Positions 11,687 to 21,837 of a DNA stretch of 43,299 nucleotides are shown here, in pieces. This stretch comes from Amphimedon queenslandica. Taxonomy: Eukaryota; Porifera; Demospongiae; Haplosclerida; Niphatidae. The notes beneath the pieces are model-generated. The model made no database searches. It saw nothing but the letters and a program-made list of their open reading frames with translations, and was not told where the DNA came from. Where the stretch lies: positions 147,872-191,170 of the forward strand of contig NW_003546342.1 of assembly GCF_000090795.2 (NCBI RefSeq), in the 5' to 3' direction. A program made the position numbers and the translations under genes. The first letter of the stretch is position 1, and every line of letters starts with the position of its first letter.

Positions 11687-14018
11687 AATAAACACAGACA
11701 TCTACATGTAGTGTGTTTATGTACTATAAACTATTCAGCTGATTCTAATTATACATATTCAGTTATTAGCATTTAAAAATAAGCAAATTTTAACTAAACT
11801 ATTGTACAGTATAGCAGGAAATTTTGGAGGGAGTTAAATTTGGTGAATTGCTAAACTTTGGTGATTGGTGAATTTTAATTTGGCAAATTAGTGGCCACGT
11901 GCCATTGAGCATGCGTATAATGGCTCAAAATGGCAGATTTTATTTTGGCAAATGCCTATCAAAGCACCAATTCACCAAATTTAATTCCCCCCAAAAGTTC
12001 CCACTATACAGTAGTCCTCAGTATTTAGGGCCTCAAAAAAGCTTCTATTAATGCAGTTGTGCTGAAAGGAATAAATATCAATACTGATACTCACTGGAGC
12101 TTGAGGGCAGTCCTCAGTTGGAGGTGCTGGTGTAGTTGAGTCTCTCATTGGATTATACTGTACTGAGGAAGGAGTAGGAGTACTACTGTGCTTGTATAGG
12201 AAACTGACAACTGGCTGACCTGTAGAACACACAATATTCAATATTTATCGTTAGTCATTGTTTTGTTAATCTTACTATTAGTTCTATAAGCTCTCAATAT
12301 GTAGTAAGATGAATCAAGATTGTAGTCCTGTCCTTGATTAGTTATACTAACAGTACGACTGAATCTATGACAAGAATAACAAGTAGCATTTTTCAGGCAA
12401 TATGCATTTTTACACTTACAGACATGACATCCTCCCATTGGTATAACTGGTGGAGTGAGTGCATATGCCAGCAGATGAGTTACTGTCAGCTACATTAGGA
12501 GTGTATCCATTAGGATTCCATGTATCCAATACATTAACAGCATTATTCTCTATTTTACACCCCAACACATCATCCATACCCTACAATAACAATAATAATA
12601 ATAATAATAATAATAATATTAATATTAATAATGAATACATATTGTATCAGGTTAACTAACCATTGATTGATCAAGAGAGAATCCAACAGCCATCCATCCA
12701 TCAACAGTTCCCTCCATATATACATCAAGATATTGTGAACTGCCTGAATTAGGACCCATTGCCCAATAGAAGGTACAGGACGCTCTATCACAATTAGTTG
12801 GTAACTTGAACACAATTGGAAAAGCTGAAGTATCAGTCTAAAGAGAACAAAATGATAGTGTTAATGACAGAAGACAATCTATTAAAGTAAATGCACATCA
12901 CATTAACACTGGCTATATAGAAGTGGATACATGTAGATTCATAAATTTGTTTTGTTTAAAAATTAATTATTGACAACAGAGCTGGATGATAGTTTCGAAT
13001 ATATTCACTATCGCAATAGTATAAAAGCTATTGTGATGTGATAGTAGTATTCAAGCTATCGTGATAGTGGATCTAGCCAGCCAGTCTAGGCATGCTCTGT
13101 GCTATAACCACAATTTTAGCCATTAAGTGTTATAGTCGTGGCAATGGTAGCAATTTAAGAGTGATATTTGGTAGAGCTTTATACAAGTGTTCAGTGAAGC
13201 GTAAATGAACAACGATTATGCTTACTAGTTAAACAACACATCAAGCAATAATGCGTACATAACAATATGCTACATTTATTGCATTGTTGAGTTGTATCCT
13301 TTTAATTTAAAATTAATAAACTAAACGCATAAAAGCTATTATATCGTGATAGTTTACTATTGGGATAATAATTGAGGCAAATATCATGATAGTGATTTTA
13401 TCACTATCGCCCAGCTCTAATTGACAATCAAAAAGTGACTCCAAGCTTTCAAAAAGCCAACAGTAATTATTCATTTTAGGGCTAGAACAAACTACCCAGT
13501 ATACAATTTTAGAGTAAGACAGACAGTTGCTTACAGGGGCACTAGGACATGATGGTGATGTATTAGAGTCTCTCATTGGATTATACTGTACTGAGGAAGG
13601 AGTAGGAGTACTACTGTGCTTGTATAGGAAACTGACCACTGGCTGGCCTGAAAATATCATTTATGATTTTGCCGTTTTAGTGAGTTTTTCTTACTATTAG
13701 TCCTGTAAGCTCTCAATATGTAGTAAGATGAATCAAGATTGTAATCTTGTCCTTGATTAGTTATACTAGCAGAACGACTAAATCTATAACAATAATAATA
13801 ATAATGAGTAGTATTCATTAAGCTATACATGTATGCATCTCTATACTTACAGACAGGACATCCTCCCATTGGTATAACTGGTAGAGTGAGTACATATACC
13901 AGCAGATGAGTTACTGTCAGCTACATTAGGAGTGTATCCATTAGGATTCCATGTATCCAATACAGTAACAGCATTATTCTCTATTTTACATCCCAACACA
14001 TCATCCATACCCTATACC

Positions 14019-14071
<53 letters not shown>

Positions 14072-17000
14072 ATACACATTGTATCAGGTTAACTAACCAT
14101 TGATTGATCAAGAGAGAATCCAACAGCCATCCATCCATCAACAGTTCCCTCCATATATACATCAAGATATTGTGAACTCCCTGATTTAGGTCCCATTGCC
14201 CAATAGAAGGTGCAGGACGCTCTATCACAATCAGTTGGTGACTTGAACACAATTGGAAAAGCTGAAGTATCAGTCTAAAGAGAACAAAAATGATAACATT
14301 AATGACATACATGTATGCACATTTTTGAAAACAAACTACCTGTCACACAATCATACTACAGTAAATCAGTTACTTACAGGAGCACTAGGACATGATGGTG
14401 AAGTATTAGAGTCTCTCATTGGATTATACTGTACTGAGGAAGGAGTAGGAGTACTACTGTGCTTGTATAGGAAACTGACCACTGGCTGACCTGTAGAACA
14501 CAAAGTTAATTGTTAAAATCAAGAGTGGGTAATTATTAATAGTTATTAGAAATGCATGCATGTAATTGCTGATAATTAAACAGTCTTACTATTAGTTCTG
14601 TAAGCTCTCAGTATGTAGTAAGATGAATCAAGATTGTAATCTTGTCCTTGATTAGTTATACCAGCAGAACGACTGAATCTATATAATGTGAAGCAAGTGC
14701 TGAATGTATTACGACATGCATGCCCATCCAAACAGGACATGAAAGTTTTATCATCACAGGAAATTCAGTCAAGAGTGGATTTGTTAATTATTGTTTACAA
14801 GATGAAAGAATAATAATGGACAATTTACATTAAACTTTGATTGATATGCGAATAGGAAAAAGCATGCACTAATAGTACAATGCTATCATTGTGCAGAGTA
14901 CCAAAGTACACAGGCATACATAATTAATGATCCAGAGGGAGTTGCATGGCAGTCAAGCAGAAAATTAACTTGTTGGTTTATATATACCCAGGGGCTTATT
15001 ACGCAGGAATTGGAAGAGGAGGGTGCTGTAATGGTGCACAAAAGTTGCCACAATTTTTGGGCCATGTCCCTTTTATGGCACTAAAATATCCTTTTTTGCC
15101 AATTCTAGATTACTCATTAACAATAAGTGGGGTCACGGTAATTTCAAGCAAGGTAGAGCTCCTTATTGCTCTTTAAACCATTGAACACTGCTGAAATTGA
15201 GGCTGAAATGATTGTCATTGTCAAGTGTGTTGAATAACTTTCTTAAGACACTTAGCAGTGACACCAGACCTTAGAGAATTCTAGTTTTAGCCCCCCAGGA
15301 TATATATACACCAATATAGTCTATTTATTCAAAAGTATGGAAAAAGTGGCACAAACTAACCGTATACATGTAGTTCTGATATGGAGTGTATATGCCCCAT
15401 AGGGAAATAAACATAACACATGACTCATGAATATAGTATAGTATTATTAATTGTATTACACATCCCATGAATAGAAAAGGTAAACTTACAGACATGACAT
15501 CCTCCCATTGGTATAACTGGTAGAGTGAGTGCATATACCAGCAGATGAGTTACTGTCAGCTACATTAGGAGTGTATCCATTAGGATTCCATGTATCCAAT
15601 ACAGTAACAGCATTATTCTCTATTTTACATCCCAACACATCATCCATACCCTATACCAATAATAATAATAATGAATAGTTTGAATACATATTGTATCAGG
15701 TTAACTAACCATTGATTGATCAAGAGAGAATCCAACAGCCATCCATCCATCAACAGTTCCCTCCATATATATATCAAGATATTGTGAGTTGACTGAATTA
15801 GGTCCCATTGCCCAATAGAAGGTACAGGACGCTCTGTCACAATTAGTTGGTGACTTGAACACAATTGGAAAGTCAGAGGAAGGAGTCTGAATGAAATATG
15901 ATACATATGATATTATTGTGAACTTAATCAGCTATTTGTCGCAATACCTTATCAGTAGAAGGGCAGGCTGGAGGTAGATTTGTAGGCTGTACTGAGCTAG
16001 TACTGCTGGAGGGTAGGGCAGAGCTGCTGGTTGGTGATATAGAGCTACTGGTTGGCGGTGTAGAACTGCTTGATGGCATACCTTGAGTAGAGCTACTAGG
16101 AGCTATAAGAGAAATTAAGAAAAATTATAGTGTCATTTAGGAATGAAATAATCTTACCAGGTGTACTGGTAGGAGCAATAGAGCTACTAGCAACAGAGCT
16201 GCTAGTAACAGAGCTACTAGCAACAGAGCTACTAGTAACAGGACTGTTAAGAGTACATGATGATCCACTAGGCTATATTGATACAAACATAAGTTATTAT
16301 CATACATGCATTATAACTTACTCTGAAAGAGGCTGCAGCCATATTTGCATAAAAAACACTTTGTGGAGTCCTACTCACTACAACTGTATACCTACATGAA
16401 CAAATGCATATACAAACTTGCATTATTAATTACACTATACAAACAGTTAAAGCAATCAAAATTAATGCTAAAGTGACCTGATGTCCAGTGTCCCAGTAGA
16501 TGCTGGAGAAGTCCAGGTAACCGTAACTGAACTCTTAGCATTACCATTGTTGTGAGAGACCTAAAGTTATACTTAATACATTTATCATGACACACTTTAA
16601 CTTACTGTAGCTGATCCACCACAACCCATTAGTTGTGTACCTGATGGTAGGTTGGAAAAGGTACCAATCAAGTTAGAAGTCCCGGACTCGCGAGCCTGAA
16701 TGATGAAACCTTTAAAATTCTGGCTACCTTGAAGTCGAACTATACAAAGAAACAGTTAATAATGACAGTAGGTAATAGAATCTTACTCGTGTATGCCTGG
16801 CTGGCATTGTAGGCTCCATTACAGTCAATGAGGTCAGAGTAAATATAGAAGCCACCTGGATTACTGCCTCCCGTTGAAGTAGGGTGACCAGGAAGGAGAT
16901 TACTGCACCGGCTAGTTGGCGGACCGCTCGAGTAGGAGAAAACAATAGTCACGCAGGACAAGAACAGGAGAGCAACAGAAGTCAAAGCCATTTTCCACAT
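7535..17000 (-). CDS. Gene B: complete Reeler, 4x DOMON, cytochrome b561 protein (FRRS1/SDR2-like)
   Basis: 29 exons, 3732 bp, 1243 residues, closing exactly in frame. Layout by residue: signal peptide 1-22, Reeler to 167, Ser/Thr linker 167-257, DOMON 1 258-437, DOMON 2 438-617, DOMON 3 618-801, DOMON 4 802-986, b561 core 987-1161, charged tail to about 1210, final helix to 1243. Each DOMON has the end-of-exon-a Met (GFSLDQAM/GFSLDQSM type, GFTATRDM) and a His followed by TP (YKHSSTPTP, SRHTITPS). The b561 core has four His in THGTF, FIAHR, TAHFV and LSHAH. Known family role: haem-b transmembrane reductases moving electrons across a membrane to ferric iron or other acceptors; the substrate here is unknown. 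ATG at 17000 (MWKMALTS); a second ATG at 16991. The stop TAA (7535-7537) is 327 bp from gene C's start. Confidence 0.95.
7922..8022. repeat. Long near-perfect hairpin in gene B intron
   Basis: Two 42-base arms (7922-7963 and 7981-8022) are inverted copies with about four mismatches around a 17-base loop rich in CG (GAGCGATGCAGTCGCGA). Arms begin GGTTATACACC and end TTTATTAACC. Probably a palindromic MITE; a structured RNA is an alternative because it lies on the transcribed intron. Confidence 0.85.
8301..8509. mobile_element. MITE family D, copy 1
   Basis: Ends ACCGTATAGCACTTTAATTT and TAAAGCACTATACGTAT are inverted, with repeated inner motifs ATCGCCAA. Same family as 28121-28310 and 30868-31056, opposite orientation. 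No coding capacity. Confidence 0.8.
8544..9600 (-). other. Gene B cytochrome b561 core exons
   Basis: Exons 9600-9389, 9338-9279, 9233-9193, 8856-8795 and 8693-8544 encode five hydrophobic spans: around TFMTIAWLVLAMSGAFLAAW, RILMAGSLIVGVLGFILPFI, HFVIGIIIMCLHIAN, HAHIIGYALLVLSF, and GFYIVFIILLTLFQVFLFII. His residues near HG (first span), AHR (second), AHF (third) and HAH (fourth) fit the four axial ligands of two haems known in the b561 family. Confidence 0.93.
8957..9170. mobile_element. TIR element with AAGGTTACTTTTAA ends
   Basis: Left end AAGGTTACTTTTAAAAGCGG and right end CCGCAATTAAAAGTCACTCT are imperfect inverted repeats, and the inner parts repeat GCAAATTTTGCG / CGCAAAATTT. Lies between b561 exons of gene B. 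Confidence 0.65.
10030..10610. repeat. Satellite-like tandem repeat (about 170-190 bp unit), intronic
   Basis: At least three degenerate units, each with CAAACTTTCTA, ..CATAAGG.CAT.., TATTTGTCA and AATAAAAATT..GGTGATTT in the same order. Related tracts occur at 18500-18850, 28040-28910, 30780-31650, 34490-34680 (inverted) and 41060-41390. Confidence 0.8.
10936..11131. mobile_element. MITE family F, copy 1
   Basis: Ends TACCGTAGGGCGCC and ACCCTATGGTA; internal ATTTCGTGGATTTTTAT and AAAAAGTCACGAAGTCCGCAA form inverted arms. Related to 36433-36635 and 39435-39606. Confidence 0.65.
11804..12013. mobile_element. MITE family C, copy 1
   Basis: Ends GTATAGCAGGAAATTTTGG and AAAAGTTCCCACTATAC inverted; inner TTTGGTGAATTGC arms; core GCCACGTGCCATTGAGCATG and AAAATGGCAGATTTTATTTT. 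Copies at 26337-26541, 34261-34470 (inverted) and 24881-25080 (diverged). Confidence 0.8.
12095..12837 (-). repeat. Gene B DOMON cassette 3 (exons a-d)
   Basis: a 12837-12661 (177 bp), b 12580-12420 (161), c 12364-12276 (89), d 12219-12095 (125). Exon d is four codons longer (TTPAPPTEDC), still a multiple of three overall (552 bp). Confidence 0.93.
12977..13419. mobile_element. hAT-like MITE with 8-bp target duplication
   Basis: 443 bp in the gene B intron between cassettes 2 and 3. Flanked on both sides by ATTGACAA (12969-12976 and 13420-13427). Ends CAGAGCTGGATGATAG and CTATCGCCCAGCTCTA are inverted repeats. Eight-base duplications and CAGRGCTGG ends are typical of hAT elements. The interior repeats CTATCGTGATAG-type motifs and has no ORF of note. 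Confidence 0.88.
13535..14274 (-). repeat. Gene B DOMON cassette 2 (exons a-d)
   Basis: a 14274-14098 (177 bp), b 14011-13851 (161), c 13783-13695 (89), d 13647-13535 (113). Exon lengths are identical to cassette 1 and the bases very similar, with the AAT microsatellite again between a and b. Introns are shorter than in cassette 1. Confidence 0.93.
14018..14069. repeat. AAT microsatellite, gene B cassette 2 intron a-b
   Basis: About 17 AAT units. The equivalent introns of cassette 3 (about 12588-12637, interrupted by AATATT) and cassette 1 (15657-15672, about five units) hold the same repeat. Confidence 0.95.
14378..15886 (-). repeat. Gene B DOMON cassette 1 (exons a-d)
   Basis: a 15886-15710 (177 bp), b 15650-15490 (161), c 14678-14590 (89), d 14490-14378 (113), total 540 bp. 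a and d have phase-0 outer borders. Motifs: CDRTSCTFYWAMGP, GWMAVGFS, GMDDVLGCKIENN, DTWNPNGY, ICTHSTSYTNGRMSC, then YKHSSTPTPSS. The paired Cys suggest extracellular disulfides. Confidence 0.93.
14987..15300. mobile_element. Possible insertion with CCAGGGGCT / AGCCCCCCAGG ends
   Basis: In the b-c intron of gene B cassette 1. The more GC-rich block is bounded by TATATACCCAGGGGCTTA and TTTAGCCCCCCAGGATATAT, which are imperfect inverted repeats. Gene A's equivalent intron (1376-518) lacks this block, supporting insertion. No TSD is clear. Confidence 0.45.
15948..16272 (-). other. Gene B Ser/Thr-rich mucin-like linker exons
   Basis: Exons 16272-16158 (115 bp) and 16102-15948 (155 bp). The first encodes repeats of SSSVA/SSSVT, expanded by 45 bp (three 15-bp units) compared with the 70-bp exon of gene A. 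The second carries repeated PTSSS and PPSSS. Dense Ser/Thr/Pro predicts O-glycosylation and an extended stalk between Reeler and the first DOMON. Confidence 0.88.
16322..17000 (-). other. Gene B signal peptide and Reeler exons
   Basis: Exons 17000-16787, 16739-16606, 16560-16478 and 16391-16322 have the same lengths as gene A (214, 134, 83, 70 bp). Motifs: leader ending FSYSSGPP, GGFYIYSDLIDCNGA, FKGFIIQARESG, VTVTW, YTVVVSR. Confidence 0.93.
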
Positions 17001-17271
17001 TGAAACAGAATGAAACTAAGGTGTGTCTTGGAGTTGGAAATGTCATAGATATGTTATATCAATAAACCCAAAATATGAATATGATTATTATTTTGTTGAA
17101 AAAAATTGACAGAGTGATAATAAAAATGGCCTAAAACACACTATAGTCAGTATTTAAAAATGCTCTAAAATGTGTAAAAAGAATAACAACCAGAAAACAG
17201 CGTTCAAAAAGGAATAGCATTTATAACTTGTTTGTACTATGTATATGTAGCATCTTTCACAGATGATGAGC

Positions 17272-19402
17272 TCAAATGACGGCAACCATGATTGCCATAA
17301 CTACTACGAGAACAAAAGTAATGATGATAAAGACACCAAAACCTCCCCAGCAGAAAGGAGAGTCCTACAAAAAAATCAATGATATACATGTACATGTACT
17401 TGATCAAAAACATGGGTGCTGATTTATGATTATTTTAAGCATGTGCAAGGGAATCTACAGTATTTTGTTAATACCATTCAAAGTTATTCATACTATCAAA
17501 GTTATAGCTATCAAGAAAATTGTTTTTGCACCAGTATACATGTAGCTGTGCCATCAATTAATAATGCATGAATCATTATCTATGTATACATGTATGGATG
17601 ATCTTTATTATAAATATTTGCATGGTGGCATTGATCCAAAGTAAACATAATTATTACTTCGGATGGTTTCTTTTTTGGTGGTGGATCATTACTAGCAGCT
17701 TTGCCCTTCTCTGTCATCTCCATGTCTTTCTATGGAGGGGAGAAGCTGCTCTTGGCAGACCTCTGGAAGTAATACTTGAGGAATGTTGGACCCAATGCAG
17801 CTCTCTCTGTATATAATGGAGGAAATATGAATATAAATAATCATACAACTATTCTTTTACAACAAATAGAGAAAGCATAACTACAATGTAAATAGGGGGG
17901 GGGGAATCAAGGCACATTTACAATATGATGCTAGGCCACATACTGTAAAATCTTACTAATCAAAAGCATGGGTCATTTGACCTTTTGATGCATGCTTTAC
18001 ACTAAAATACATGTAGAACCAAATTCTATTCTAGCACCAAAGTAATGTAAGGATTTGATAATATTATTATTGTAAACCCACTTTTAAAAGGTTAAGAGAA
18101 GAGGCAAAGAAAGAGGGATGCATCCTTTACTATCATTAATATTTTAAACAGACTAAACAATTACGATGGTGGAAGAGATACAAGACCTCATGGAATGCCA
18201 ATAACGCCGGGAAATAAACAAACAAGTATAAATAAAATGAAGAAGAGGATAGGAAAGAATAGGGAACAGAAGAGCATTTAAAGCATGAACAAATGTATGT
18301 TAATTTTAAAATCATTAATCGAAATTGAGTTATTATAATGACACTACCCTGAATAATCAGTGATGTACATGTATACGTACATGTACGTCAAATTAGATGT
18401 TATGATGAATTTATTTTCTGATATGTTGTTTAAAACATAAATATCAATGTCAGTACTTTGTCAGACATGGAGTTGGACAATGAAGCTCTATTGCATTAAA
18501 AGACATTGGCAGAATATTATAAAGCAAATTAAAAAATTCATAACAAATCTAAATTTGATCAAAATCAGCTCAAACTTTCTACACAACATAAGTACATGTA
18601 TATGCATCAGAAACAATTATTAAAAAATTACAGATCCTCTCCTTTTAAATTTTTGCAAATTATGGCCAGCCTGATTTTTGAGCAAATTAAAAAATTAATA
18701 AAAAATATAGTTTTGATTGGAAACAGCTCAAACTATCTACACAACATAAGTACATGTATATACATCAGAAAATATTATAAAAAACGGAGAATTCTCTCCC
18801 AGCCATTTTTGACAAAATACCCATTTGAAAAAATTAGCAAAACAAAAAACTTTAAAAATAATAATTATAAAAGACTTACTTTCAGGCGGAACTCTGAAAG
18901 CCATCACAGTAAATACAATGGTCATATAATGACCAGCAATATAACAAACACAATGTAGACCCAGAGGAGAGTGAAAGAGTTTGTACCACCACAACCAGAC
19001 TCAAATAAAGCAATACCCAAACCAACATTAACCACTAAAAAGGTAAACAAAAGGAGGAAGGAAAATGAAAGAAAAGGGAAAGGGAGAGAGAGGGAGGGGG
19101 GGAGAGAAGATATGTCATGCTAAATGACAAATAGTTTAATATCTTACAGGCTAGTATCTCAGCCAAGAAACCAATAGCAGTACCATGGATCAAATTAAAT
19201 ATCCACCTACTATTAATGAGAAAACCATTATTAATAAACATGTATTGTTATCATATTTTAACTTACTATGAGCCAGTTGGCTTGCAACGGAATATAGCAA
19301 TGATGAGCTAGGAATGATAAAACAATAATGAGCATTATTTATTACTGTGCAAACTTACATTCATAATTTGTAAAAAGAATACAATGATTCCAATGACAAA
19401 AT
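17272..19402 (-). pseudogene. Dead C-terminal fragment of a gene D/E-like b561 gene
   Basis: Exons matching gene D: 19402-19359 (HFVIGIIVFFLQIMN exon, cut off at its 5' end by unrelated AT-rich DNA), 19307-19267, 19209-19148 (WIFNLIHG), 19034-18880, 17806-17658 (tail) and 17364-17272 (last helix, stop TGA). Lesions: exon 19034-18880 is 155 bp instead of 165, a 10-bp deletion after ILLVII that shifts into a stop; the tail exon has TAG at 17730-17732 where genes C, D and E have CAG. The last exon also reads SPFCWGG instead of SPFRWGG. There are no DOMON or signal exons upstream. A relic of tandem duplication. Confidence 0.9.
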
Positions 19403-19922
19403 TTATTTATATAATTTTATATTAAATTTTATTTAATAATGAGCTGATTTTATTATTAAAGTCTATAATAGTGCAGTTTTTAACTAGTTGCTAATAATAA
19501 TTATGTTATGTAAATGTGTAATGATACTTTCTGGCAAACTGTACCCAAGAAGGAATGCATTCCAGTGAAATGCATTTATGTTTACAGTAAACATAGATTA
19601 TGTCAGCTGGCCTTACTCAGTGCATGCTCAGTTAAGTCATGTCATTGATAAAAATGACAACAAGTTCTTAAGTGTTATTAACTAAACACAATAGTACTAA
19701 AAATGATGTCTGTTGCCTATTCCTGGACCAATATTCTATGTCATTAGTTGAAATGACAATAATAATTATTTGTAGTAAGCGATAAAGCTTGACATTCTCA
19801 ACAATTAATTTTAATAATAACGATAAAAAAAAATAGTGATAATAATAAAATAAAACAAAAACAACATTATGAATCACAAAAATAAATACAAAATTAATAA
19901 AAGTCAGTAGCTTAATAAACAA
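19403..19922. other. AT-rich spacer without a gene
   Basis: Between the broken end of the 17272-19402 fragment and the F-box gene stop. It contains short inverted words (ATGTTTACAGTAAACAT near 19577) and AT-rich runs. I see no exon. Confidence 0.6.
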
Positions 19923-21591
19923 TTAATGTAAATTTGTGAAATCTGCTATACTTAAGTCCACCTCTGCAAGCTCACTATTTTTGTCATGTTTTCCTGCATA
20001 TTCATAAAATTGAATAAAATGACCCTCTTTAATTTTATCTAGAACATCTGTTTCAGGCATGATGACTTGATATATATGACTGCTGAATAAATTTATGTTT
20101 CTTAAGAGACACCAGATTTGAATTAATCGAAAACAAATGTAGGCTAATAAGATGCTTTAACTCCTTACTTCTAGTAGTTTCGTGTGAGTCAATGACATAA
20201 AGACCTTTGAGTCTGGTCATTCTCTTAATATGATCAATAACACTTTTCATTGCTGCCACTTCTCTATCAACTAGGACTCTTGCTGAATGTTTACCACCCT
20301 GTGAGTTGAGGGTAAGTGGTGAGAGAGAGCAACAGTTGACAGACAAATATTTCAAATATTTCATTCTTGACAAAAGATTCCAAAAGTGCTCCATATCAAA
20401 CTTGTCACTATCTCTGGAACTACTGAAACAAGACACATCTAATCCTCTTAGCTTGAGGCAGTGTACAGTTAATGGAACCATGTAAGCATCAAGACAATCT
20501 GATACAATACTTTCCTTCAAACTGACCTCTAACATGTTGGGGGTCTCTTTGACAATCATACAAAAGGACTCAGCGATACAGTTACAAAATAAAATCTAAG
20601 TATAGTAATGTTAACTCCGTATTGACTGGTATAAACTGACAAGCCAGGAGTGACAGCTTCATCTTCAAAAACAGCATACCGTTGACTAACATCATCATTC
20701 ATTGGCGTGATCATATCTCTCATTCTCATCATTAGCTTCCCATTAGCAGTCACAGCAACAGATTCAGAACTACTGGGGCCAATTTCGAGCGAGTACTCGG
20801 GTACATCATAAAAATCAAAGTCTAAAGGTCGGCGAAACTTTGTATGAAGTGCAAAATAAGCTGAGTGATTGGTGATATTAGGAAAAAAGAGAGTGTGTAC
20901 TCTTGTACCAATATCTCTTCCCAGTTGTTGAAATGATAATAAATATTTGTGGCAAACAATTGTTCAAAAGCCATCTCTCAAACAGTGTCTTGGGGTAGTG
21001 ACACAACTCGTGGTTAACTATGACAAGTTTTTTTAACTTTGAAAAGATTGCAAAATATTCCACAATATTAGCTATCATAGTGTGAATATAAGGCAGGCTT
21101 AGGCACTGTAGATGAGGTAAATCTGAAAAAATCTTCTTCAAAGCATTGATAGAAATGTCAAACCCATAAAGATCCAAAGTATGAATATTCTTACACTGAA
21201 CAATCATTTGTTGATAGTTACTGAACGGTTGATTTCCCATTAAACTAAGCGACTGTACATGTGGGTGACATGTTTCTAGAGCAGATTTGATGAATGGAGC
21301 ATTTGTCTCATGATTTGCATCATCAATGAAAACATTTCTCCACAAATAAGGATTGGAAAATGCAGTATAAAGTCTTCGATTGACTAATCGAAGGGACATC
21401 TTATCTCTGAGTGAGAGCATCATATATATCTCTTGTATTACCTCATTTGGCAGAGAATCAATCGGGTTTGTATATTCCTGATGATGATCCACCACAGATA
21501 AATTGCTAAAAGGTTCTGGGTTCTCGGAATCAACATCAGAACCATAGTTAAAGACTTTCCTTCTTTTCGAGCAAGGTTCGCCAGTATCCAT
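19923..21591 (-). CDS. F-box protein with leucine-rich segments
   Basis: Model: exons 21591-20958, 20860-20691, 20595-20169 and 20065-19923; 1374 bp, 457 residues. Introns of 95-103 bp restore one frame. The last two are well supported: donor GTTAGT at 20690, acceptor TTAG at 20596; donor GTAAGG at 20168, acceptor AAG at 20066. The first intron is less certain (donor GTTTGC at 20957, or GTACAC at 20900 giving a 40-bp intron; acceptor CACTCAG at 20861). Residues 1-40 are polar with KRRK; the F-box is about 42-90 (IDSLPNEVIQEIYMMLSLRD, LVNRRLY, NPYLWRNVF). Then degenerate leucine repeats follow (HVQSLSL, IHTLDLYGFD, LQCLSLPY, LKKLVIVNH, LKLRGLDV, LKYLSVNC, LKGLYVI). F-box proteins recruit substrates to SCF ubiquitin ligases; the substrate is unknown. 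It is not related to its redox neighbours and sits between two broken cluster pieces. Confidence 0.85.
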
Positions 21592-21663
21592 TGTAGTTTT
21601 GACTTAACCCACGAGGATGCACATGTTAATAGTTAATTAATAACAGACTCAATGTTTGAACAT

Positions 21664-21675
21664 TGCGCATGCGCA
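21664..21675. promoter_or_regulatory. Palindromic NRF1-type site upstream of the F-box gene
   Basis: TGCGCATGCGCA, an exact match to the animal NRF1 consensus YGCGCAYGCGCR, about 73-84 bp upstream of the F-box ATG at 21591. NRF1 sites near start sites are common in housekeeping animal promoters. A G-rich GGGGGCGGG block lies at about 21787-21795. Confidence 0.6.
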
Positions 21676-21697
21676 GTCATAGTTTAAGCATAGATAT

Positions 21698-21729
21698 TAT
21701 CAAGAGTGGATAATTATCCACTCTTGATA
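21698..21729. repeat. Perfect 32-bp palindrome
   Basis: Self-complementary block centred on GGATAATTATCC with arms TATCAAGAGTGG / CCACTCTTGATA, immediately upstream of the NRF1-type site. It may be a tiny inverted-repeat transposon or a cruciform site. Confidence 0.9.
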
Positions 21730-21837
21730 TTATAGACTACGTCCTTATCCTCCGAGCTGATCTCCTCCAGCGCAGCCCAATCTGAGGGGGCGGGTTTCTG
21801 GTAAAGAGGCCTGGTGGGTACGTCCCTTGTAATTGTA

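Noticed and set aside
18596-18958. 120-codon plus-strand open frame
   Set aside because: Runs through satellite-like repeat and antisense to a b561 exon; low-complexity Lys/Asn composition; no family resemblance.
20877-21591. F-box open frame taken alone as a complete 237-residue protein
   Set aside because: Leucine-rich coding sequence continues in two further frames downstream and joins through short introns to a clean stop at 19923.
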